A stretch of DNA of 64,000 bases from Gammaproteobacteria bacterium (GTDB lineage Bacteria; Pseudomonadota; Gammaproteobacteria; Pseudomonadales; Azotimanducaceae). Shown here one piece after another: positions 46,186 to 56,976 of the stretch. The DNA is taken from NCBI GenBank assembly GCA_009841635.1, contig VXLJ01000010.1, positions 1-64,000 on the forward strand. The letters are read 5' to 3'. The notes beneath the pieces are model-generated. The model had not been told where the DNA came from. It ran no database searches and saw only the letters and a program-made list of their open reading frames with translations. The position numbers and the translations under genes are program-made. Numbering within the stretch: position 1 is the stretch's first letter; every line of letters starts with the position of its first letter.

Positions 46186-47142
46186 CTACGGCGGCGATGA
46201 TCGATAGCCGTTAGAGACCCCTTTCGCGACCATGCTCACAGCATTGTGTGCATGCAGGCTCTCGAAATGCTCGACACGCACCAAAAAATCGACCACGTCG
46301 TCTGCAGCGTTTAGCAATAGTTTGATGCGGCGCGCCGCATCTTCGCAGAACATTGGGTTTTGCCCGTTGCGAAGGGCGAATTCTTGTTCGTCCTCCCGTT
46401 TCACAGCCGTCTGCACTGGTGTGCCAAGTACATCTTCAACGGCTTGTATAGACGAACCGATTGGAAAACAAGCTAAATCTGCGTTCAACTCCATCTTAAT
46501 GTTGGCTGCGCTGCGCTGACCATGAGGTGTCGCAACAATGCCTTCCTGCGAGCCAAGCCAGGCGTTCACCGCAGCTGGATTGAGTGCATTGTTGGTATCG
46601 AAATCCTTTGAAAATTGCTCTTGAATCACACTTCTCGCCAGGGCCGCAGACGCAGGGCATGTGCTCGAGTAATGCACCACAAAATCCTGCTCAATCCGCA
46701 TGCCATCGTCACGCAATTCACCCCTTAATTTAATGGGATAACGATTCCACCCACTGTTGTCCGACACCAGCGCAGGTTTGTTCAACATCAGCTCGAAAGC
46801 AAACTCCACATACGCATCGGAAGCAATCCCCGCATGCGTTTCACGCAATTCGCGCAGCAAGTTTGCTAGGGAGCCTGGTGTTAAAGCATGATCGGTTAAA
46901 CCAGCTCCTAAGGCACGATAAAGCCGTGACATGTGAATGCCCTTAGCATGTGAATCACCTAGATTCACATAAAGCTGAATCGATGCTTGCACCGCATGCT
47001 CCGCCACATCATCTAGCACTCGAATTGGCATGGCAATATCGCTCATGCCAACCCAGTCGAGGGTGCCTTGAGGCTCACTATGGGTATGGCCTGCAATATC
47101 GGGCAACGGATCCCGGCCAAATGCGGGTTGGCGTTCACTCAC
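46186..47142 (-). CDS. folE2: GTP cyclohydrolase FolE2 (type IB)
   Basis: First enzyme of folate synthesis, the metal-promiscuous type that does not need zinc as FolE does. It has 318 residues with [24 protein letters not shown], metal-ligand Cys in CPASAALA, and the signature [18 protein letters not shown]. The start is GTG, overlapping the stop of the Trm112-like gene as GTGA. In several bacteria folE2 is induced by zinc starvation through Zur; no such operator is seen here, since the gene lies inside an operon downstream of purA. No folE is present in the window. Confidence 0.92.
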   Translation of the reverse strand: MSERQPAFGRDPLPDIAGHTHSEPQGTLDWVGMSDIAMPIRVLDDVAEHAVQASIQLYVNLGDSHAKGIHMSRLYRALGAGLTDHALTPGSLANLLRELRETHAGIASDAYVEFAFELMLNKPALVSDNSGWNRYPIKLRGELRDDGMRIEQDFVVHYSSTCPASAALARSVIQEQFSKDFDTNNALNPAAVNAWLGSQEGIVATPHGQRSAANIKMELNADLACFPIGSSIQAVEDVLGTPVQTAVKREDEQEFALRNGQNPMFCEDAARRIKLLLNAADDVVDFLVRVEHFESLHAHNAVSMVAKGVSNGYRSSPP

Positions 47143-47336
47143 GCCGATTGAATCTCCTTGAGCTCGGTTTGCGTTAGCTCCCGCGCTTCCGCCGCGATCA
47201 ACACCGGGATGTCATCGCGTACAGCGTAGGCAAGCTTCGAATCGACTGACCATAGCTCTTTGGATGCGGGTCTATAGATCAGCGGCCCCTTTGTCACGGG
47301 ACAGACCAAGATGTCCAACAACTCTTTGTCCAACAC
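47139..47336 (-). CDS. Trm112/YcaR family small protein
   Basis: The 65-residue protein has the Trm112 pattern [17 protein letters not shown], then [21 protein letters not shown]. Eukaryotic Trm112 activates several methyltransferases; bacterial members are often encoded near lpxK/kdsB, but not here. Only one Cys of the zinc knuckle is present (C12), so it may not bind zinc. It is coupled by GTGA overlap to folE2 and lies 16 nt downstream of purA. Confidence 0.82.
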   Translation of the reverse strand: MLDKELLDILVCPVTKGPLIYRPASKELWSVDSKLAYAVRDDIPVLIAAEARELTQTELKEIQSA

Positions 47337-47352
47337 GATGTGATTCAGTTAT

Positions 47353-48720
<1,368 letters not shown>

Positions 48721-48725
48721 CTAAC

Positions 48726-49601
48726 CTACGGTTGCTCTTCTTTGAGGAAGCGGAAGAACTCACTAGATGGATCCATCACCATCATGGTGTTTCCACCCTC
48801 AAATACTTTCACGTAAGCGTTAATGCTTCGGTAAAAACTGTAAAAATCCGGATCTTGGCCATACGCATCCGCGTAAATCTCGGCGGAATTAGCATCGCCA
48901 TCGCCACGGATTTTTTCGGATTCGCGTTGTGCTTCTGCTGAAATGACCGTCGCTTGACGATCAGCGTCCGCACGTATGCCAATCGCGATTTCTTGACCAG
49001 TTGCCCGGTATTGGCGAGCTTCAATTTCCCGCTCTGAGTTCATACGGTCAAACACAGCATCCGAGACCTCGTCCGGCAAGTCGATACGCTTGACCCGAAT
49101 GTCAATGACCGTAATGCCAAAGTCTTCCGACATGACGCCATTTAGGTTGGCCGTCAGTTCGTTCATAAGAAGGTCGCGTTCGCCGGAAATGACCTCGTGC
49201 ATATCACGTCGACCAATCTGGTTCCGCAATCCTTCATTGACGCGATCTTCAAGCTGTGTGCTTGCACGTTGTTCGTCGCCTGACGTTGCTGTGTAGTAGC
49301 GCTCAACATCACCGACACGCCACTTAACGAACAAATCGACAATCAAAGGTTTCTTTTCAATCGTGAAGTACCGTTGTGCCGGCGTGTCGAGCGTGAGAAT
49401 CCGCCCATCGAATACGCGAACTTCCTCGGCGATCGGAATCTTGAAGTGCAGGCCGGCATCAGCGTCGCCATAGACCGAAACGGCCTCGCCAAAACGCAAT
49501 TTCAGCGCGCGTTCGCGTTCGTGAACGATGAACAAAGTATCAAAAAGCAATGCCCCAACGATGATCAGTAAGACAAGAATGACAATCGTGCGTACGCTCA
49601 T
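48726..49601 (-). CDS. hflC: HflC, FtsH-associated SPFH protein
   Basis: Partner of HflK; the HflKC ring encloses the FtsH protease and modulates its access to membrane substrates. It has 291 residues: N-terminal signal-anchor (TIVILVLLIIVGALLFDTLFIV within 5-27), then the SPFH/band-7 domain in the periplasm (EHSDFGITVIDIRVKRIDLP-type region) and a long helical part (RQATVISAEAQRESEKIRGDGDA). It is 14 nt downstream of hflK, ending as EEQP. Confidence 0.95.
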   Translation of the reverse strand: MSVRTIVILVLLIIVGALLFDTLFIVHERERALKLRFGEAVSVYGDADAGLHFKIPIAEEVRVFDGRILTLDTPAQRYFTIEKKPLIVDLFVKWRVGDVERYYTATSGDEQRASTQLEDRVNEGLRNQIGRRDMHEVISGERDLLMNELTANLNGVMSEDFGITVIDIRVKRIDLPDEVSDAVFDRMNSEREIEARQYRATGQEIAIGIRADADRQATVISAEAQRESEKIRGDGDANSAEIYADAYGQDPDFYSFYRSINAYVKVFEGGNTMMVMDPSSEFFRFLKEEQP

Positions 49602-49615
49602 GGTGTCTCTCCTCC

Positions 49616-50743
49616 TTACCGTCCGACGTTGGTGCGGCGCCCAACGGAACTCACGAAACTTTCGGAGCCGTCGGAACCTGTATCTTGGCTCACGGAGCTG
49701 CCTGCCGCGGCTCGTCTGATTTGATCGAGCGGTAGATACAGCATGTTGTTGCTAGCTTCCACGTCTACCACGACTTTGTTGGTGTTCGTCATCACGGATT
49801 CCATCGCTTCAATGTAGAGCCGATTGCGCGTGACATCCTCTGCCTGCTGGTATTCAGCTAGCAATTTGAGGAACCGTTCCGCCTCGCCTTGCGCTAGCGC
49901 AATGACTTTGTCACGATAGGCATTGGCTTCTTCGATGAGCTGCTGAGCTTCACCGCGGGCTTCAGGTACGATAGATTCCGCATAGGCGTTGGCTTGGTTA
50001 ATGAACTTGACCTCGTCCTCTTTGGCTTTCTGCACATCGTCAAATGCATCTTGAACTTCAGCAGGAGGTCCAACGCTGTCAATATTCACTTTGACGACGC
50101 GAATGCCAGTAAGGTAACGGTCGACATAGCTTTGGAGGCGATCCTGCACCTCAAAACCAAGCGCTTCCCGGCCTTCCGTAATGACCGCATCCATCATGGA
50201 ACTGCCTACGACATGACGCAAGGCACTTTCCGTGGCGTGGCGCAGACTTTCGCGTGGGTTGCGAATTTCAACCGCATATAGCAAAGCGTCGCGCACGACG
50301 TATTGCACAACCAAATTGATGCTAACGATATTCTCGTCTTCCGTGAGCATTTGCCCGGAGTGCTCACTGGAGTTGACGCGGGTGATATTCACCATCTCCA
50401 CCACGTCAATGATCGGCCAATTCCACCGTAATCCCGGTGGACGCAGTTCATTTTGAACTTTGCCCAATCTAAAGACGACGCCGCGTTCCTGTTGGTCAAC
50501 TTGATACAAGCCGAACATCGCGTAGATGATCACAAGTGCAAGCAAGCCAAAAATCAGCATGCTTGGGGTCAGGAATCGGCGAACCCCATCGGAGCCATCG
50601 CCATTTCCGCCCGAACCGCTGCCTCCGAACAAACCGCCTAATTGGCTTTTGAATTTGCGGAAGACATCGTCAAGATCCGGTGGTCCTTGGTCGCCACTAG
50701 TGCTCCAAGGATCCTTTTTGTCTTGATCGTCGTTCCAGGCCAT
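49616..50743 (-). CDS. hflK: HflK, FtsH-associated SPFH protein
   Basis: Forms with HflC the membrane SPFH complex that controls FtsH. The 375 residues begin MAWNDDQDKKDPW with a cytosolic Gly-rich stretch (GGSGSGGNGDGSDG), then a transmembrane helix (LIFGLLALVIIYAMFGLYQV, about 60-79). The SPFH domain and a coiled segment (VPEARGEAQQLIEEANAYRD) follow. The N-terminal DQGPPDLDDVFRKF motif is family-specific. It lies 30 nt downstream of hflX. Confidence 0.96.
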   Translation of the reverse strand: MAWNDDQDKKDPWSTSGDQGPPDLDDVFRKFKSQLGGLFGGSGSGGNGDGSDGVRRFLTPSMLIFGLLALVIIYAMFGLYQVDQQERGVVFRLGKVQNELRPPGLRWNWPIIDVVEMVNITRVNSSEHSGQMLTEDENIVSINLVVQYVVRDALLYAVEIRNPRESLRHATESALRHVVGSSMMDAVITEGREALGFEVQDRLQSYVDRYLTGIRVVKVNIDSVGPPAEVQDAFDDVQKAKEDEVKFINQANAYAESIVPEARGEAQQLIEEANAYRDKVIALAQGEAERFLKLLAEYQQAEDVTRNRLYIEAMESVMTNTNKVVVDVEASNNMLYLPLDQIRRAAAGSSVSQDTGSDGSESFVSSVGRRTNVGR

Positions 50744-50773
50744 GCGTTATCCCCTGCGAATTGCGCCTAAATT

Positions 50774-52045
50774 TTAGTTTGAGCTCGTGACGGCTTGGAG
50801 ACTCACCCCAGGGGTGACACGCAAGCGCGATACGCTTTCATCACTGAGTTTGACACACAAAGTTGCCTTACCTTCTTCGTTGTAACTCTCTGCTTGAACG
50901 CCGCCTAAACCGTACAGCCATGCTCGTAATTTGCCCGCATCTGGCGGCAATTGGACTTCAAAGGTTTGGGTTTGATTCCTTAGACGAGCGCTAATCTCGG
51001 CAAACAAGGCCGCGAAACCGATGTGTTGAGTCGCGCTCACGTGCACACCAGGCGTGCATTCCAAAGAAATGTGCAAACCTTGGTCGATCTTGTTCAGCAC
51101 CTGCACTCGCGGGATCTCACCAGCGCCAATCTCCGTCAAAATCGAGTCCACGTCTTTCATGATCCTTTCGGCATCAGGTGCGGACGCATCGATGACATGC
51201 AAAAGTAAATCAGCTTGCGCCACTTCTTCGAGAGTCGCCTTGAACGCTGCGACCAGCGACATGGGCAAGTCACGGATAAATCCCACGGTATCTGACAGCA
51301 AGACCGCGCCATTGTTTGGCAACGACAACTGGCGGGTGGTTGGGTCTAGCGTTGCGAACAGTCGATCATCGGCGTACACCTCAGCCGCAGTGAGTGCGTT
51401 GAAGAGCGTGGACTTGCCTGCATTGGTATAGCCCACCAAGCCAACCGTCGGCACCGCGTTCAAGCGCCGGCGTTTGCGGTGCCGTTCACGATGATCGACA
51501 ACCTTTTGGAGGCGTTTCTCGACCGAATGGATCCGCCCGTGAATCAAGCCTTTGTCGATCGAGCTTTGCAGCTCGCCGGCGCCGCGCATATTGAAGCCGC
51601 CGCGTTGTCGGTCCAGGTGCGACCAACCGCCTACGATGCGCGACTGCGCGTGCCTCAGTAGCGCTAATTCCACCTGAAGTTTGCCCTCGCGTGTTTGTGC
51701 ACGCTGCTCGAAGATGGTCAAAATCAACTCAGTTCGAGTCAATACCCGCCGACCAACCACCGTTTCGAGTTTGAACTGTTGCGATGTCGACAGCTCGCCA
51801 TCCACAATCAAAAGCTTGAGATCGAGAGCGTCCATCTCGCTTCGCACTGCTTCTAGTTTGCCGCTGCCTATGCCAGTCCGTGGATCCGGAGCGTGCCGTT
51901 GGGTCGCCTGAACCGCCTCGGGAACATAACCAGCTGAGTAAACCAGCTCCTTGAACTCGGCGAGATTGTGTTGCGATGTGGAATGATCGAAGCGGATGGA
52001 TAGAAGCATGGCATGTAGCCCAGCTTCAGGACGTTCAAAGAACAT
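50774..52045 (-). CDS. hflX: GTPase HflX
   Basis: Ribosome-associated GTPase that splits stalled 70S ribosomes under stress. It has 423 residues: N-terminal HflX domain (about 10-180) with GSGKLEAVRSEMDALDL and coiled-coil, Gly-rich loop GGFNMRGAGE, then the G domain with GYTNAGKST (about 205-213), DTVGFI, and NKID. It heads hflX-hflK-hflC. The usual upstream neighbour hfq is missing; the 152-nt gap to miaA is too small to hold it. Confidence 0.95.
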   Translation of the reverse strand: MFFERPEAGLHAMLLSIRFDHSTSQHNLAEFKELVYSAGYVPEAVQATQRHAPDPRTGIGSGKLEAVRSEMDALDLKLLIVDGELSTSQQFKLETVVGRRVLTRTELILTIFEQRAQTREGKLQVELALLRHAQSRIVGGWSHLDRQRGGFNMRGAGELQSSIDKGLIHGRIHSVEKRLQKVVDHRERHRKRRRLNAVPTVGLVGYTNAGKSTLFNALTAAEVYADDRLFATLDPTTRQLSLPNNGAVLLSDTVGFIRDLPMSLVAAFKATLEEVAQADLLLHVIDASAPDAERIMKDVDSILTEIGAGEIPRVQVLNKIDQGLHISLECTPGVHVSATQHIGFAALFAEISARLRNQTQTFEVQLPPDAGKLRAWLYGLGGVQAESYNEEGKATLCVKLSDESVSRLRVTPGVSLQAVTSSN

Positions 52046-52071
52046 GTAGAAAGTGACTCGAGTTAAACCAA

Positions 52072-52109
52072 ATGAAAGCGCCCAAGCATCCCTATGTTGC
52101 GCTTGGCGC
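52072..52109 (-). terminator. Probable terminator after miaA
   Basis: Minus-strand GCGCCAAGC (52109-52101) pairs with GCTTGGGCGC (52087-52078, one bulged base) around a 13-nt loop, followed by TTTCATTT. It stands in the gap where hfq would normally be, 89 nt beyond miaA, and separates mutL-miaA from hflX. Confidence 0.5.
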
Positions 52110-52197
52110 GTTAGGTCGCACGGAACCCCGTCCTAAAACGTGAATGCGTGGAATTAGCCTGAACTGGTCATGTCTGTAAACTCGATGGCTGAAACGC

Positions 52198-53139
52198 CTA
52201 TCGTTTCAGCGAATCAATCATAACCTCAACCGACGCCGCTTCGTTTAGTCGCAATGACGACCACTTACGCAACCAAGTGAGTTGCTTGCGGGCCAATTGC
52301 CGGGTCGCCACAAGAATCCGCTCTCGCAATGGCGCGGTGTCAGACTGGTCGTCAGCCTCATCTAAATGAGCCCAAGCTTCTCGATAACCCACCGTACGCA
52401 TCGATAAGTGGTTCCTCGTAAGGCCAGGTCGCTTGCGCAACGTCTGCATTTCCTCCATAAAGCCTGCGTTAAACATGCCTTGCAGGCGCTGGGCAATCCG
52501 TTCATGCAACTCCGGCCGTGGCGGCTCTGGCACGACAAATTCCATAAGTTCGCAATCTAAACGCATGGGCGCTGGTGGGGTAGCCTTTTCCTTCCATAGC
52601 GCACCAATGGTTTTGCCGGTGAGACGATATACCTCGATTGCCCTTTCCATGCGTTTGAGATTGCTCGGACTGATGCGCATCGCCGATTCATAATCAATCC
52701 GCTTCAGCTCTTCAAATACCGCGAAAACGCCTTCCGCCTCAGCTAAAGCGCGAATATCCGCACGAATCCTTGCATCTGCTCCCGGCAAATCCGCCAAACC
52801 TTCGCGGAATGCCCGGAAATACATCATGCTGCCGCCAACCAGGATCGGCAAACGACGCCGTTCAAAAGCTTGGTGCACGGCTTGGTCGGCAAGCGCGCAA
52901 AACTCTTGCACCGAAAAGGACTCCTCAGGTTCGCGAACGTCGATTAGCGCATGCGGAATCTCGTCCCGAATCGTCTTAGTTGGTTTCGCTGTCCCGACAT
53001 CCATGCCGCGATAGACCATCGCAGAATCGACGCTAATGAGCGCCACGTCAAGGTGCTTCGCAAGTGCTAAGGCGAGGTCAGTTTTACCAGTCGCGGTCGG
53101 ACCCATAAGGGTCACGACTCGCCGTGGTGACGAGTTCAT
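52198..53139 (-). CDS. miaA: tRNA dimethylallyltransferase MiaA
   Basis: Adds dimethylallyl to A37 of tRNAs reading UNN codons. It has 313 residues with P-loop GPTATGKT (13-20), VDSAMVYRGMDVGTAKPT, and the tRNA-binding/zinc-free C-terminal QLARKQLTWLRKW. It follows mutL by 6 nt, the usual mutL-miaA pair. Confidence 0.96.
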   Translation of the reverse strand: MNSSPRRVVTLMGPTATGKTDLALALAKHLDVALISVDSAMVYRGMDVGTAKPTKTIRDEIPHALIDVREPEESFSVQEFCALADQAVHQAFERRRLPILVGGSMMYFRAFREGLADLPGADARIRADIRALAEAEGVFAVFEELKRIDYESAMRISPSNLKRMERAIEVYRLTGKTIGALWKEKATPPAPMRLDCELMEFVVPEPPRPELHERIAQRLQGMFNAGFMEEMQTLRKRPGLTRNHLSMRTVGYREAWAHLDEADDQSDTAPLRERILVATRQLARKQLTWLRKWSSLRLNEAASVEVMIDSLKR

Positions 53140-53145
53140 GCGTAG

Positions 53146-54948
53146 CTATTGACCGCGCAGGAATATGTGATCTAAATCGCTCAGACTTTGGGTTCGGAAG
53201 GTCGGTCGACCATGGTTGCATTGTCCCGCATTGGGCGTCACTTCCATCTTTCGCAGCAGCTCATTCATTTCGTCAAGCGTCAAGCGGCGGTTAAACCTAA
53301 TCGCGTTATGACAGGCCATCGTCGCCAAGATGTGGTGGTGGCGCGTCTCGATGGCATCGCTACGACCATGTTCGCGCAAATCGTCCAATACATCAGAAAG
53401 CAAGACGCTTAAATCGCTGGTCAGCAACAGCGCAGGGACTTCCCGTAATTTCACAGTCGTAGGACCCGCACGTTCGACCACTAGACCGATTTGCAATAAA
53501 GACTCTGCAAGCTCCTCAACTAATTCAGCGTCTTGAGCGCCGACATCCAAGGTTTCTGGAATTAACAAGCGTTGTCGGGCTAACTCGTTTTTGCTGCTAT
53601 ATGACTTCAGCTCTTCGTACAGCACGCGCTCGTGCGCGGCGTGCATATCGACGACGACTAGACCATCGTCGTTTTCCGCCAAGATATAGGCACCTTTTAG
53701 CTGGCCAAGCGCGGTTCCGAGTGGGGGTAAAACTCTGGTTGCAGGTGGGTTCTCTAGTTCGTCATTCAGCTGAGTGGTTTGCACATCGTGCTCCGTGCGC
53801 ACCGCTTCGCGAAGCCACCAACGCGTCCGAGTGTTCGTGCTTTCATCGAATCCCAAAGTGGTTTGTCGTACAGTTGCCGAGAGCAACGACGATGTCGCCG
53901 TTGCGCCTGTCGTTGGCGTAGTGAGCATGTCAGCGGAAACATGACGGTCTGGGTCAGTTGGATCCGTTCGCAATGATCGGTAAATGCTCGACATGATGAA
54001 GTTATGGACACCCGTGCTATTCCGGTACCTAACTTCGCTTTTGGTCGGGTGGACATTCACGTCCACGTCCATGGCATTCAGGTCCAAAAATAGCACAAAC
54101 ACCGGATGGCGGCCATGAAACATGATGTCTTTGTACGCCTGCTTGACCGCGTGCGCGACTAAATAGTCTTGTACGGCGCGACCATTGACATAAAAGAACT
54201 GACGACTCGAATTGCTGCGCGTGAAATTAGGGCTACCTACCCAGCCCCATAGCCGCATACCATCGCGTTCCATGTCCACGCGGATGGCCTCATTCACAAA
54301 GTCACCACCTAGCACGTGCGCAACGCGCTCGTCCGCTGTCCTTGCGGGGCTCATGCGTTCGAGTTCACGGTTGTTGTGGCGGAGCGTGAAGCCGCACAGG
54401 GGATTGCCCAGCGCCAACACTCTGGTGATTTCCGTGATGCGATTGAGCTCGCTCCGCGTGGTCTTAAGAAATCGGCGCCGCGCGGGTGTGTTGAAAAAGA
54501 GATCCGCCACTTCGACTGAAGTACCTGCCGCTCGACCCGTAGGTCGCGACTGGACTTCATGCCCGCCTTCAACGCGGATCGACCAACCGCTTGGCGCGTT
54601 CGTGGGTTTTGAACTGATTTCTAACTTCGAGACTGCGGCCACGCTGGCGAGCGCTTCGCCGCGAAAACCCATAGTTGCGACACAAGCGAGGTCTTCAGCT
54701 GCTTGGATTTTGCTAGTCGCATGGCGCGCCACGGCGAGCGGCAAATCCTCGTGCGCAATGCCAGCACCGTTATCCAGCACGGCGATTGTGCGCACGCCGC
54801 CGTCCTCAACGGCAATATCAATGCGCGTGGCACCGGCATCTAGGCTGTTTTCTATTAACTCCTTCACGATGGACGCCGGTCGCTCGACTACTTCACCAGC
54901 TGCAATCTGATCCGCTACCACGGGATCAAGACGTCGAATCTGTGACAT
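53146..54948 (-). CDS. mutL: DNA mismatch repair protein MutL
   Basis: Links MutS recognition to strand excision. The 600 residues have the GHKL ATPase (1-330: KELIENSLDAGA, DNGAGI, GFRGEALAS) and a C-terminal dimerisation domain (about 415-600). The latter contains DMHAAHERVLYEE, a form of the DQHA(x)2E(x)4E endonuclease motif, together with ACHNAIR and QCNHGRPT. E. coli MutL lacks this motif and uses MutH; this protein probably nicks DNA itself, as in Pseudomonas. The order amidase-mutL-miaA is typical. Confidence 0.96.
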   Translation of the reverse strand: MSQIRRLDPVVADQIAAGEVVERPASIVKELIENSLDAGATRIDIAVEDGGVRTIAVLDNGAGIAHEDLPLAVARHATSKIQAAEDLACVATMGFRGEALASVAAVSKLEISSKPTNAPSGWSIRVEGGHEVQSRPTGRAAGTSVEVADLFFNTPARRRFLKTTRSELNRITEITRVLALGNPLCGFTLRHNNRELERMSPARTADERVAHVLGGDFVNEAIRVDMERDGMRLWGWVGSPNFTRSNSSRQFFYVNGRAVQDYLVAHAVKQAYKDIMFHGRHPVFVLFLDLNAMDVDVNVHPTKSEVRYRNSTGVHNFIMSSIYRSLRTDPTDPDRHVSADMLTTPTTGATATSSLLSATVRQTTLGFDESTNTRTRWWLREAVRTEHDVQTTQLNDELENPPATRVLPPLGTALGQLKGAYILAENDDGLVVVDMHAAHERVLYEELKSYSSKNELARQRLLIPETLDVGAQDAELVEELAESLLQIGLVVERAGPTTVKLREVPALLLTSDLSVLLSDVLDDLREHGRSDAIETRHHHILATMACHNAIRFNRRLTLDEMNELLRKMEVTPNAGQCNHGRPTFRTQSLSDLDHIFLRGQ

Positions 54949-55074
54949 ATGTAATAAATCGGTCGCGTCCGTCGGTAGAACGCGTTAACTCAGCTAACTA
55001 CCAAGCTACTCATCGAATTAGATTTTAAGTTGTGCGCCACACCTTGCGGAAACCGATTGTTAGTGGCGTAGACG

Positions 55075-56502
55075 CTAGTAAGCGTTAGGAATGGTTAGGG
55101 TTTGGCCGGGATAAATAACGTCATTTTTTAGATCGTTGGCGGCGCGAATGGCCGACACGGTCACTTGCTGGCGATATGCGATCATCGACAATGAATCGCC
55201 CCGACGAACCTTGTACGTGCTCACCTGAGGTTGCAGGTTGCACTGAACTTTGCCGTCTGCCAAGTCTGTATAGCGAGGCGGGTTTTCGCAGAAATGACGC
55301 AAAATCGTGTTACTGATCGCACCGGCAATTCGGTTCTGATGGGCATTCGTCGACAAGAGCCGCCCTTCATCAGGATTGGATAGAAAACCTGTCTCGACCA
55401 GCAATGAAGGAATGGCGGTTGCTTGCAGGACCACAAAGCCGGCATCCGTGACTTGATACTCCTTGCGTTTGCTATCGTAGCTCTTTGGATGCACATCGGC
55501 CACGACATCAATCGCCTGCAAAAGCTTCTTGCCGACCGACACGGCTTCCGCCAGCGCTTCTTGGCGAACTTTGACATTTAGGAACTTGAGTTTTTCGCGC
55601 GCGGCGTAGCACGTGGAATCGACCCAGGTCGATACGCCGCCTACCCAATCGGCTCTATTTTCATTTTGCACTAGCCACTTCGCCAATTCAGATTGGGCTT
55701 TACCCTGTGACAGCACGTAAGCTGAAGCACCGCGCGGGCGTGGATTGTGAAATGCGTCGGCATGAATCGATACAAACAAGCGGGCTTTGGTGTTCTGTGC
55801 CATTTGGAAACGCGCTTTGAGAGGCACTTCATAGTCACGCTCACGGGTCATAACGACTTTAAACCCTGGCTGGCTTTCGATGCGATCACGGATCTTGTTT
55901 GCGATTGCTAGCACAATGCTCTTTTCCGTGACGCGATTCACCGCAATAGCGCCCGGATCCTCGCCGCCATGTCCTGCATCGATCACAACAACGATGTTGT
56001 TGTCATGTTCAATGGCACAAGATTCTTCGGTTTCATGCAGAAAATCGATCACGAGCCGGTTGCCACTTTGCCCGTTTGGGCCCAACGTTTGAATCTTCGG
56101 CGCTTTCGCTTTGGCAAGATCGAGCACGACTCGAAGCGCATCATCTCGCTTGCCAATTCGTATGTTGCGTAGCTGCACACTGTCAAGCGCGGGGCGCATG
56201 AATTGCGTGCTCAGCAAGCCCTCTTGAAGATCGACGAAGAAGCGTGGGGGAGACGACAATAAATCGGATTTAAAGCGTGGCGGCGCGCTTAAATCAAAGA
56301 CAACGCGCGTATAACGGGGACTGTCGGAATATCGAATGCCTTGCAGTTCATTAGGTTGCACGCTAACGCATACAAACACTAACAAGTTGAAGGCGAGATA
56401 TCGCCTTACCAGGTTGCTGGAGCTAACTAAATGAGCGGCACACGTAGCTAGGCTGCGACGTAACCGTGTCGCCAAATTTGCGTCGTGCATCCTTGCGCGC
56501 AA
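55075..56502 (-). CDS. N-acetylmuramoyl-L-alanine amidase (AmiB/AmiC type) with LysM
   Basis: Periplasmic septal amidase that cleaves peptide stems from glycan strands. It has 475 residues: N-terminal export signal (VRRYLAFNLLVFVCVSV, about 33-49), AMIN domain (about 52-150), zinc amidase_3 domain (about 170-395) with DAGHGGEDPGA, SIHADAF and VETGFLSN, and a C-terminal LysM (about 430-474, YKVRRGDSLSMIAYRQQVTVS...). AAGGA lies 7 nt before the TTG at 56502; an ATG four codons later is an alternative. Between tsaE and mutL as in gammas. Confidence 0.93.
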   Translation of the reverse strand: MRARMHDANLATRLRRSLATCAAHLVSSSNLVRRYLAFNLLVFVCVSVQPNELQGIRYSDSPRYTRVVFDLSAPPRFKSDLLSSPPRFFVDLQEGLLSTQFMRPALDSVQLRNIRIGKRDDALRVVLDLAKAKAPKIQTLGPNGQSGNRLVIDFLHETEESCAIEHDNNIVVVIDAGHGGEDPGAIAVNRVTEKSIVLAIANKIRDRIESQPGFKVVMTRERDYEVPLKARFQMAQNTKARLFVSIHADAFHNPRPRGASAYVLSQGKAQSELAKWLVQNENRADWVGGVSTWVDSTCYAAREKLKFLNVKVRQEALAEAVSVGKKLLQAIDVVADVHPKSYDSKRKEYQVTDAGFVVLQATAIPSLLVETGFLSNPDEGRLLSTNAHQNRIAGAISNTILRHFCENPPRYTDLADGKVQCNLQPQVSTYKVRRGDSLSMIAYRQQVTVSAIRAANDLKNDVIYPGQTLTIPNAY

Positions 56503-56568
56503 ATGATCATCCTTGAATGATGGATTTTATGAGCTTTTAGCTAGAAATTCAGCATTTGCCCCAGCGCA

Positions 56569-56976
56569 CTAGCTCCTTGATGCGATTCGTACGTTCGCTT
56601 GAACGCTGAATTTGATGATCGAAGAAGCTGGTGGCAGATAGTCCGTACCGCGTTCGGGCCACTCGACGAATAAGACGTCGGTTGCATGCATGACGTCCTC
56701 TAACCCAATATATGTCAGTTCTTTGGGATCATCGACGCGGTACAAATCCATATGGGCAATCGCCAAACCACTTGCTTCGTAGTGCTCAATCAGCGTGTAC
56801 GTTGGTGACTTCACTAGGCCGACATAGCCAAGCCGCCTTAAATAACCACGGACTAAGGTGGTCTTGCCCGCACCAAGCTCACCCTTCAAATACATGACAC
56901 CGTTGCGAAAATGGGTGGCGAGTTCGGCACCATAGGCAAGCGTTGCAGCTTCGTCAGCTAATTCAGTGCAAAGCAT
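56569..56976 (-). CDS. tsaE: tRNA threonylcarbamoyladenosine ATPase TsaE
   Basis: ATPase of the TsaBDE complex that makes t6A37 in tRNA. The ATG at 56976 (MLCTELADEAATL) gives 135 residues and overlaps nnr by 14 nt; a longer frame inside nnr adds 38 unlikely residues. Walker A is GELGAGKTT (32-40). Also seen: KSPTYTLIEHYEASGLAIAHMDLYR (split around 57-80) and VLFVEWPERG. Confidence 0.93.
   Translation of the reverse strand: MLCTELADEAATLAYGAELATHFRNGVMYLKGELGAGKTTLVRGYLRRLGYVGLVKSPTYTLIEHYEASGLAIAHMDLYRVDDPKELTYIGLEDVMHATDVLFVEWPERGTDYLPPASSIIKFSVQANVRIASRS

Noticed and set aside
54212-54910. 232-codon plus-strand frame
   Set aside because: It is antisense to the conserved ATPase domain of mutL and encodes a low-complexity Ser/Arg/Thr sequence.
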